A stretch of DNA of 29,395 nt, taken from NCBI GenBank assembly GCA_958430865.1, contig CAUDNR010004050.1, positions 7,322 to 36,716 on the forward strand, given 5' to 3'. The notes under the pieces are model-generated. The model searched no databases and was not told the DNA's origin. It worked only from the letters and a program-made list of their open reading frames with translations. Positions 19,932 to 28,240 of the stretch are shown here, one piece after another (position 1 is the first letter of the stretch; the number at the start of each line of letters is the position of its first letter). Source of the stretch: Entrophospora sp. SA101 (lineage: Eukaryota > Glomeromycota > Glomeromycetes > Entrophosporales > Entrophosporaceae). Made by a program: the position numbers and the translations under genes.

Positions 19932-20370
19932 GTGGATAGTCAATCTCGGTGCATGCTCCACAAGAAAATCCGTAATCTTCTGGATGAATGTCATCGAAGA
20001 TTGGCGAGAGGGTTGTGCGAAAATCATCATGTAGTTTTGCTTCCTTAGTTTATAAAACACAAGAAATAGTTAAAAAATACGCTTCTAGAAAATCCACTCT
20101 AAAATTGCAAGACAAATGTTGACCTTGTCACATTACAGTTTTCGTCAATATTTGCTCCGTAAATCCCCCGAATACTTTTGGTTCAGGGTCGTCACCCGCA
20201 CTTGGAAATACACCAGCAAAACATGCGGATGTTGTGGAGTCATCAAGTCATATCTGGGTGGCTCAAAGACCTTTGATTGCACACCTTGCAAATCCACCGT
20301 TAATAGAGATGTAAACGAAGTTTGTGATATGCTTTTGGAGTATATCAACAAGAGTCGTTCGCGATGTTAG
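19932..20370 (+). pseudogene. Fanzor (eukaryotic TnpB-like RNA-guided nuclease) C-terminal relic
   Basis: Three frames together give the last part of a Fanzor/TnpB protein. Frame 1 (19932-20048) contains KKIRNLLDECHRRLARGLCE then NHHVVLLP and a TAG. Frame 2 (from 20057) reads TQEIVKKYASRKSTLKLQDK. Frame 3 (20116-20370, ATG to TAG) reads MLTLSHYSFRQYLL, then KYTSKTCGCCG, GGSKTFDCTPCK and NRDVNEVCDML. Known for the family: the two CxxC pairs form the target-nucleic-acid-binding zinc ribbon, and RDxN carries the RuvC-III Asp. Both are present. The N-terminal half, including the RuvC-I DPG motif, is not found. The position before YTSKTC, where many Fanzors keep a relocated catalytic Glu (E-x-YTSKTC), reads TWK here. 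With stops and shifts it cannot encode a working nuclease. The 84-codon frame 3 alone might be expressed as a small zinc-ribbon protein, but that is speculation. Confidence 0.85.
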
Positions 20371-20740
20371 AGTTTACACCCGAGACGCCTTATTGTAGGC
20401 TATCTGCGTAAGACTTGTACTTAGTATGGTTCAATGTAAGAGGTTAGTATTATCTTTTTTTAAAGGATGTAATACAAAATTCCTTTTTTTTATGGGCTTG
20501 TTACTGATTTCAACCAGCGTATTAATTAGTACGTTATAATAAAAGCCATTATTAAGGCAAATTAAGGCTTCCTCCAATTAGACCATTTTCAAATTATTAC
20601 CATACATAGGATTAGAAATTGTATGGTTGATTCTTCTTATATTTCACTTATTTTTATTTTGTTGAATTATTAAATTGTTTTTCTCCAATCTGTCAGTAAT
20701 CAAAAGTGACACTATAAATATTAAAGTTCAACACTCGCCA
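20371..20740. other. 3' flank of the Fanzor relic
   Basis: The first about 80 bp (GAGTTTACACCCGAGACGCC ... TACTTAGTATGG) are GC-richer than what follows and may be the former right end of the Fanzor element, where the guide (omega) RNA of such elements is usually specified. Beyond about 20450 the sequence is plain AT-rich DNA. Confidence 0.35.
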
Positions 20741-20765
20741 TTTCAATTTCAATTTCAATTTCAAT
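20741..20765. repeat. (TTTCAA)n microsatellite
   Basis: Four full TTTCAA units plus a partial one, about 300 bp upstream of the eIF3m start codon. Confidence 0.85.
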
Positions 20766-21060
20766 GGTCCTGTAACTTTGATGACACATGTATAGAAAGT
20801 AGTTAGTTTTATTAAAAAATTTTGCCCATGCTCATTGTCACTTGTAACATTTTATTTAATTGTAAAAGCCATCGGATGTTGATATCATTGCAATTGCGTG
20901 TGTTCAAAATCGTAAATAACGGATAAAAAATCTTATCTGACACGCGTGAATTTACAAATTGGGAAATGATGTTGATCAGTCGATAGAATTATTCAATTGG
21001 CTAATACTAATTGAAATCAAAAAAATTTTCTTCAATTCTCAAAAAAATCCACATTTTATA

Positions 21061-23063
21061 ATGACATATGTCAATACAATTTTTACCGAAGGACCCTTAG
21101 AGGCACAGGTATGTTATTAAACAATAAAAAAATTTTATCCTTTTTAATTTGGACGTTTTTAACAATGATTATGATAATGATTTTATTTTGTCGATTTTCT
21201 GATATGATAGGCATTAGAGTTTGCTGCTTACGTTAGTAAGCTTAAGGGTGAACCTGAAGGAAATGAACCTTTAGAGACAAAAATAACTACATTGTTAAAA
21301 GAAAATAAAGTTGAACAAGTATTTCAAATATTTGCAGAATCTACATCAGTGTTACTGGATGCACCAGAGAAAGGTATTTCTTTGGAAATTGATAAGAGAT
21401 TCTTTTGATTGATTGATTGATTGATTGGTTGGTTGGTTGGTTGATTGGTTGATTGGTTTATTGGTTTATTAGATGGAATGATTTTTACACACACATGCAT
21501 ATCATCTTCAATTATTTTATGTTTCATGTATTATATCAATTAATCAATTATCTCTGATAAAAAAATATCTTTTCTCTCTTTTTTAACAGAATTCGAAGCT
21601 ATATATAATCTTCTTATTGCCATTTTAAAATTTGCACCACCTGAAACACATCCATCTTTAATTAGGACTTCTGTCAAAGGATTAGTTGATGTTCAAAATG
21701 ATAAAGCAATTCAGAAACTTAAAGTGTTGGTTCTTTATTGTTAATTTCTATTATAAAGTTTTTTTATTAATTAGAAAATAGATTCTGTTATTATTAATTA
21801 ATATGTATATGTATATATATATTATTTATATTATATAGTCTTCAGAACTTATATAACACTTTAGAGTCCACATCACCATTGCGTTATGATGTATTTATAG
21901 CAATAATTGATGTTGTTACCAAAAATGATGAAATAGAAATTTTGCTTCCTCAATTATCTTGCTTAGATATTTGGGTTAAGGAATGGGCAATTACTACAGA
22001 ACAAGTTCGTGAATTATATTTAAAAATCTCTGATAAATTAAAAGAGGCAGGTGAATCGTATGTATTTAATTTATTTATGATATTAATATGTTAATTTTTA
22101 TAGTAATTTAATCATCACTTTTACTAAATTATTTATTTTATAATGATAATGATGACTATTATTATTATCTATTAGTAAACAATCCTATGATTTCCTATTA
22201 AGATATCTTAAAACTTATGCACAATCTGAAGATTTTTCTGCAGCTAAACAATATATAATTAAAGCTGTAGTTGAGGCTATTAGATTACCTGAAATTTTGA
22301 ATTTTCAAGAGTTATTTGATTTGACTACAATAAAATTGTTAAAGGATGAAGAAGGAGAACTTTTTGAATTGTTGAAAATATTTTTAAGTGGAAACTTAAA
22401 AGATTATAAATCTCTTATTAGCAAAAATCCAGGAATCTTGGAAAAGTTTGGTAAACTAATAAATAAATTAAAAAATAATATTAATAAAAAAAAATCTGAA
22501 TTTTTATTACTTAAAACCTAAAATCAGAACTTTCAAATGAGGATAGTATACGTAAAATTCGATTATTAACATTGGCATCTCTTGCATCTGAACATGTTGG
22601 AAGCGAAATTTCTTATGAAGCCATTACAAAATCTTTGGAAATTGAAGAGAGTGAAGTAGAAATGTGGATCATAGATGGTATATCATATAATATCCTATAC
22701 TTATTTATAGGAATGTTTACTGATTTAAATTCCATTAAAATATTATCTATTATATTTATATATATTACAGTCATCCGTGCAAATTTGATGGAAGCAAGAA
22801 TCAATCAACTTCATAAGGCAATTTTTATCAATAGATCAACATACCGAACATTTACAACTGCTGAATGGGAAAAACTATCAAATAAACTAGAAGGATGGAA
22901 ACAATCACTTGCAGATATTTTACAAGTTATTGCAAACGCCAAATTAATTAGGCAAAATTCAAATTCAAATGCCAACTTGCCTACTACTATTACTAATAAC
23001 GCAACCGTTGTTGTAACCGATGGTGCTAATAATGTTAACAATGTTCAAGAGGATATTTCGTAA
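21061..23063 (+). CDS. EIF3M: Translation initiation factor eIF3 subunit m (complete, 7 exons)
   Basis: Exons: 21061-21108, 21211-21373, 21590-21725, 21839-22057, 22176-22450, 22528-22677, 22771-23063. Phases join exactly: 1284 nt, 427 aa. eIF3m is a PCI-domain subunit of the eIF3 complex, which organises the 43S pre-initiation complex in the cytoplasm. The N-terminal helical repeats contain APPETHPSLIRTSVKGLVDV, the middle has LPQLSCLDIWVKEWAITTEQ, and the PCI part has LLTLASLASEHVGSEISYEA. The winged-helix part contains ESEVEMWIIDVIRANLMEAR. The tail is Asn/Thr-rich and probably disordered, ending NNVQEDIS. The start MTYVNTIFTEGP is the first in-frame ATG of a 16-codon first exon. Intron 2 contains a GATT/GGTT microsatellite. 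Possible poly(A) signals (AATAAA-like) follow the stop by about 45 bp. No damage is seen. Confidence 0.95.
21405..21470. repeat. (GATT)n/(GGTT)n microsatellite inside eIF3m intron 2
   Basis: TTGATTGATTGATTGATTGG followed by GGTT and GATT/TATT units. It lies 32 bp after the 5' splice site of intron 2 and explains the larger size of this intron (216 nt). Confidence 0.85.
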
Positions 23064-24165
23064 TGTTATAATAAATTATATATATGTTTTATAAATTAAG
23101 TATGATAATAAAATTTGTATAAAATTATTTATTTTATTTCCATATAATTGATTGATGCAAATTTTACAAAATAATTAAATAAATATTCGAACAATTAATT
23201 AATTCCTAATTTTTTTATTATTTATTTTGGAGAACTGGTCGTTGAAACAGTTGTTGATTATAGGTGATGAAGGAAATATATCAATACCAGAAACAAATTA
23301 ATAGTATATTTTTTTTTGCTTTAATTAATACACACACTTGTGGGAAGCTTCTGCAAAATTTCGTTTCCCCATCTCTGATTCTTTTTTTACTCTAAAAACT
23401 TGATAGAGAATATATAAGGAAGGCTTTGAAGCTTGATTTCTTTATTCCGATCACAAATGACTCAGTCTACGACCTTTTTGTTGGAAGATTTGTTTGATTA
23501 AACAATGGACACGATCTTGATACGATTGTTAAGATATTAATCAATCATTCATTCATTCATTCACTCCAAGAAATAAATTCATCGTCGCATGATTTACAAG
23601 AGTTTTCTTATTCTATATATTATGAAAATTGATTTAGCAACATCATTACAGACCGAGTGTTGAGCCAATGATTCCTAAATTGCCATTCCGAAAGATTATA
23701 AAGATTCGAACTACACAATGGTACTACATCGAGATACTTAACAGTTTAGGATGTTGAAATAAAGGCACTCTTATTAGTATAAAATATACACAACTATATA
23801 ATCAGTTCCCCGAAGGAAAGCACAAGAGGACATAAAGTCATAACCGTTATAACCTATTTTTATTCTTTATTGTTTGCAATTAATCCATCTCTCCAGACTT
23901 CCAAATCACTGTAACGTCACGTTATATGATTCGTCATGTTATTTATTATTATTATTATTATAAACTTATTTGTTTTTGTTGATCAACTACAATCCAGCCT
24001 TGGTGGTATTTTAAGATGTTTCTACCATTCATTTCGTAACAATGGTGTTTTATAATAGCGTTTTATAACAAATAATGTGATTCTTCAATGAAAATGAGAA
24101 CATGAGACAATATCACTTTGTAAAAAAGATTGGACCATGATAATAATTTAACTCTCATTAGTGAT
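23064..24165. other. Intergenic DNA, nothing identified
   Basis: It contains the presumed 3' UTR of eIF3m and a short (CATT)n run at about 23545-23565. A few patches of moderate GC (23220-23280, 23640-23720, 23880-23940) may be old gene debris, but no motif can be named. Confidence 0.4.
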
Positions 24166-25162
24166 AAATAATTATGATGATGTTGATGAATTTATTAATT
24201 TAGAAGATAGTAGTAACAATCAAGAATTCTATGAAAATGTATAACATAAGTTTATTCTATCAATAGGGATGGTATATAAAAGATTTGAGAGGTATATATA
24301 TATATATATACCTTACTAAAAATTACACAAGAAATCAATTGTGGTATAATATTTACTGCTGGAGCTGCAGTTTTAAGAAGAATTTTGGAATAAAAACCGA
24401 GTAAGTAATGAGCACTTGAATGTCTAAGGGTAATAAATCGGGTTCAATAATAATTTTTTTTATCTTAGTTTGTTACAAGAATGTGATTATGATGTGTCAA
24501 CGACCGATCATACAACATCAACTGTCTTTGGAAAGGACCATGAGATAAGCGAAACAAAATAATAGAGGTTAAAAATAGTGAATCTCTGTGGCTTCGAAAA
24601 AAAAACGCCCTAAAGCAAAAGATGTTGACAATTTTTTTTTCTTTGCATTATTTCAACTCTGAAAACTTTACTAGGTTGCTATCCACTTTCAATTGGATAA
24701 TGCTCCTATAATTTTTATTTAAATTTAGGATGCTGCCAATCTCCAATATACAAAACAGTCGCGTACAAGTAATAAGAATGATGCTGTGGAAAAGTGAACT
24801 GATACCAATGAAAGTGGAATTCTCAGTAACATTTTAGATGTGACGATTTACCTTTGGTTGGTTCTTTAAAAAATTTCGAAGATGAGCATAGATTCGAATT
24901 TTTAATCCCATCCTGAAACCTATTTTTGATATTGTACATAAAATTTACAGCATTAAACTTAAACAGAGCACTTGGTAGTTCAACAAAACGTCCAGATTTT
25001 CCTTGCCATATTGATGATCTTCCGATCATAAACACAGAAGTAAAACCATTGAGATATACTCGATTTCAGAAAATCAAAAGATTTCATAAAAGCCATTTGT
25101 GCGCAAAAAAAACTATTGATGGGGCTAATTGATCGAAGAACGGGCCTTACAATTAAATATGG
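24166..25162 (+). other. Unresolved coding-like segments, possibly upstream exons of the gene at 25238-25992
   Basis: Several plus-strand pieces have coding character. NYDDVDEFINLEDSSNNQEF ends at a GT donor (24239) after YEN. GWYIKDLR (about 24269-24293) lies between an AG and a GTATAT donor. ITQEINCGIIFTAGAAVLRR follows (about 24325-24385). LLQECDYDVSTTDHTTSTVF is at about 24474-24535. A 68-codon frame (24926-25132) contains NRALGSSTKRPDFPCHIDDL. The last piece before the donor at 25163 reads RALQLNMG. They do not join into one clean model. Stops and frame changes remain, so this is either a badly diverged gene or a pseudogene. A (TA)n run lies at about 24290-24310. Confidence 0.3.
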
Positions 25163-25237
25163 GTAGGCGAACTCATGCCATGAGATGTTTATTTCATTGA
25201 AAATTTCACCTGAATTGTTGTTTATTTAATAATCTAG

Positions 25238-25992
25238 GTATATACATTGAATCTTTCATAATTGATTTGGATGTGGATGGTGTATATAGAGTATTCCCTT
25301 TTATGAAATCCATTTTACCGATTGATAAACCGTCGATTGTGTCATTGTCTCCTACTTTAGCACACCTAATAGCATTACATGTATAAAGAATGCTAAAGTT
25401 TTTTTGCTTTAGGTTTTATGATATATTTTTTCTCATTATTACACTGTTCGCTGTAATTCAGGAACATGTTGCGGCACTGGCAGAAGATTATAGGTCCGGG
25501 CCTAAATATTTTACACCATCAAGAAGATCGAGTTACAATAGAAAATCACTAGATTCACCACAAATAAAAAATTTGATGAAGTGAATCTTTCTTTTTTGGC
25601 CCTGTTTTTTAACTTTTTTTTTAAAATAGTTAATATATAAAACGAAATCAATTTGGTTTGATAAAAAGAATAAAAACGTTAAAAAATTTTTGACTATTAA
25701 TTGATTACCCCAATTTTTTTTTTTTTTTGACTGCAATTCCCACAATCCATATAATTCTTTGACACAACAATAATAATGTGCAATGTTGTATTTATTTTCA
25801 TTTTATTTATTTTTTAAGGGTAGAGCTCGATTACATATAAAATGTATGGCAAATTTTGGGTACCATCACTACACGTATTTGGAAAAAAGTTTCGGAACAC
25901 TCGCTTCGCAAAATATACATATTAGATCAACGATACACAACAGCAAAAAACTGGCATCCCAATTAATAAAAAATTCTGGATCAACGCAATAA
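25238..25992 (+). CDS. Last three exons of an unidentified gene
   Basis: Exons 25238-25380, 25462-25580 and 25824-25992 join in phase, with GT..AG introns of 81 and 243 nt and a TAA at the end. The encoded C-terminal part is about 143 aa. Exon 1 has IYIESFIIDLDVDGVYRVFP then MKSILPIDKPSIVSLSPTLA. Exon 2 has EHVAALAEDYRSGPKYFTPS, RRSSYNRKSLDSPQIKN. Exon 3 has ARLHIKCMANFGYHHYTYLE and ends SQLIKNSGSTQ. There is no membrane segment; a Ser/Arg-rich linker sits in exon 2. I do not recognise the family. The intact splicing phases argue for a real or recently lost gene. Upstream exons are uncertain (see the segment before). Confidence 0.5.
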
Positions 25993-26207
25993 TATTTTCT
26001 TCAATTATTTTTTTATAATAACAATAATTTCTAAAAATAAATGAATAGTCGTCACTTTATTTGTTGATATGAAGATAATAATTTTTTCATTTTGATCTCA
26101 TTTTTAGTAATAATAAATAAATGTCAAGTCTTAATAGTAAATTTCATTTGTTTTTAGTACAAATTAAATTATTATGCATGTGTGCGCATGCAAATTTTTG
26201 ACAAATA
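25993..26207. other. AT-rich spacer
   Basis: 3' flank of the preceding gene. No feature is seen. Confidence 0.4.
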
Positions 26208-26808
26208 CAGTCAAAGCTCTCTATAACGAACCCCCTGGACCGAGAATTTTGGTTCGTTATAGAGAGCGTTCACTATAATGACAAAGAACCTCATTTATGG
26301 TCACTTGAACATATTATGAATAATTTATTGGCTACGAGTCATTAAGTTTCATAAAATAAAAACGATCATAAAATAGAAAAATTAAGTATTATTCATATAA
26401 TTATCAATTTTTAATTGTTCTTTTGAATTAAATATATTTTTGACTTTTCTCATTATCAGTTAATTGTGACTTGTCTGTTTGTTGTTCAAAGTATAATTTT
26501 GATTTTTTCTATTGAAAACAAAAGAATTATTTCAGGCATATTATTATTAGTATCAACAATAGCAAATAATAATAGTAATAAGAAGAATAATATAATAATA
26601 AATTTTTTAATTTTTCAATAATAAATAAGTTTAATGTTACACGGGTTCGTTATGGGGAGCAAGACAGTTCGTTATACAGAATAGAGAATTTAACTATAAA
26701 GTTCGTTATATAGAGCAAATTTCATTAATAAAAAATCGGGACCAAAATCTTAGTTCGTTATAGAGAGAAGTTCGCTTCTCGGAGGTTCGTTATAGGGTAA
26801 AGTTCCTG
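26208..26808. mobile_element. Pogo/Tigger-like non-autonomous element, about 600 bp
   Basis: The left end CAGTCAAAGCTCTCTATAACGAACC follows a TA at 26206-26207. The right end, read inward from 26808, is CAGGAACTTTACCCTATAACGAACC; the inner 11 bases are identical and the outer ones diverged. The motif GTTCGTTATA(GAGAG) recurs inside in both orientations (about 26251, 26643, 26668, 26701, 26752 and 26784), giving repeated subterminal sites typical of this group. CAGT ends, TA target and CTATAACGAAC repeats mark it as pogo-like (Tc1/mariner superfamily). There is no transposase. The right-hand TA is not kept. Confidence 0.8.
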
Positions 26809-27211
26809 CCATATTTTCCCTCAAATTCTCAACTTGTTCTTTAAAAGGAGTTAATTTGGAAACACTTTTTTCTAGAAGAGCATTCTTTTCTTTTAGTTCT
26901 TCTTTTTCTTGATAAGTAAAACTAAAAACTTGCTCATAACTTCATGCTTCATCTCCAAAACTATTAACAATGTTTTCAGGAGTGAATTCATTGTTAAAAA
27001 AGAAAAACAACCCTTCCAATTTCAATTCCACTCTTTTCAGGATAACTTAATCAACCATTGGTAGGTCAAGTGGATCTTTCTAAGATTCTTAAAGCTAACA
27101 AATTCTCAGTTTAAAATTCTCTTCTTTATCAGTTAATTGCTTTTTTAATGTTTTGATTTCATTTAATAGCTCTTTATTTGGTTGTTGTTGTTCTTTTAGA
27201 ATGTTTGTCAT
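26809..27211 (-). pseudogene. Coiled-coil protein pseudogene cut by the pogo-like element
   Basis: Minus strand from ATG 27211-27209: MTNILKEQQQPNKELLNEIK then TLKKQLTDKEENFKL. After a frame change comes TENLLALRILERST, then NNEFTPENIVNSFGDEA, a TGA, and SYEQVFSFTYQEKEELKEKN with ALLEKSVSKLTPFKEQVENL to about 26815. Glu/Lys/Leu-rich heptads indicate coiled coils. At 26808 the frame meets the end of the mobile element and is lost. At least two stops and one shift are present. The original function is unknown. Confidence 0.55.
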
Positions 27212-27506
27212 TATTTTTTTGTTTGTTCCTTTTTTATTTATTCTTTTAATATATACTTATATCACTTTTCATGAGGGCATATTAAGTATATAATTATTTT
27301 AGTACTTTTTTACTTTAAATGTGGAAAAAGCTAACAATATTTAACAAAAGATTAAGCGTATTAAACATAAGTCATAGAGGTGATTATATTTTATTCATTG
27401 CCAGTATAGATTGGTCTTGGGCAAGTAATATCTTTGTGGTTGAGATATGTGGTTTTTTGTGCGCACCCTTTTTTTGAAACACAATGTATAATTTACATTA
27501 AGGAAC
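27212..27506. other. AT-rich spacer, nothing identified
   Basis: No gene or repeat is supported. Confidence 0.4.
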
Positions 27507-27670
27507 AGGTACAAATGATTCAACTGTTAGAATTTAGGAGGACACGCAGGAAAAGTTAAATTATTGTTATTTTCAGATAATTTGATTAAAATATGGGATT
27601 TAAGGAAACAAACAAATGTCCAAACTTTAACATTAGAAAATGCAAATAATATTAATAATCAATTAAATGT
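27507..27670 (+). pseudogene. WD40 repeat fragment
   Basis: GTNDSTVRI (end of one blade, followed by a TAG where Trp is expected) is followed in another frame by GGHAGKVKLLLFSDNLIKIW and DLRKQTNVQTL. GH, then the D..IKIWD core, is the WD40 signature. Only about one and a half blades remain, and part of the blade between FS and LIKIWD is missing. It is a relic of a beta-propeller protein gene. Confidence 0.6.
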
Positions 27671-27919
27671 ATTTGTATATTTTGCATAAAATTTTTCTTT
27701 ATTATGATTGTAAAATCTTTTGTTTTTCAATTACAGTCGCAATAGATAATAATAAATATTATTTCAATCATTTACACACTTTCCGTTTTACAAATGTACA
27801 TTCCACCGATATCAGAAACAGTTCCACCATTAAATTACGATTATAATTACGATTATATTATTATTATAAAGATATTTTATAAAAAAGCGTCTTGTAAATT
27901 TATGTATGTGTAAAATATT
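27671..27919. other. AT-rich spacer, nothing identified
   Basis: No gene or repeat is supported. Confidence 0.4.
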
Positions 27920-28137
27920 CTATATCGTGTTGTCACATGATTCGCATTCAACTTCCAACCATGAATATAAAGCCTTGTCATGCTCCTTCATCAAATATTC
28001 ATTATATCCCGCACATATAGGCCATTTTATGTTTGTTGTATCTTGAAGAACTGGATGCTGTGTTTTACCCTCCTCTCCAGTCCACCAACATTCCCCGAGG
28101 AAGTGAATATTAATCCAGTCGTCATATGGGGGCTGTT
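27920..28137 (-). CDS. Orphan 3'-terminal exon of an unidentified gene
   Basis: On the minus strand a strong acceptor (ACTTTTTCCTAG) ends at 28138. It is followed by an open exon of 72 codons (71 residues plus stop) ending in TAG at 27922-27920. The translation has PPYDDWINIHFLGECWWTGE, then HPVLQDTTNIKWPICAGYNE and ALYSWLEVECESCDNTI. It is rich in Trp and Cys, with GC content well above its surroundings. The family is not recognised. Upstream exons would have to lie beyond 28138, where the oppositely oriented transposase begins about 100 bp away, so the gene is either truncated by that element or has it inside an intron. Confidence 0.5.
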
Positions 28138-28240
28138 CTAGGAAAAAGTGGGTTTCTTCAGATTTTTTGTTTTTGAGATATTCATAAAAACAAAAAGCAC
28201 CCCATTTTTGTTGATCATCCGATCTGTACTACAATTAAAA

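Noticed and set aside
24823..25035. 70-codon minus-strand ORF (GRSSIWQGKSGRFVELPSAL)
   Set aside because: Overlaps the plus-strand coding-like frame at 24926-25132 and no homolog or splice context supports it; undecided but not called.
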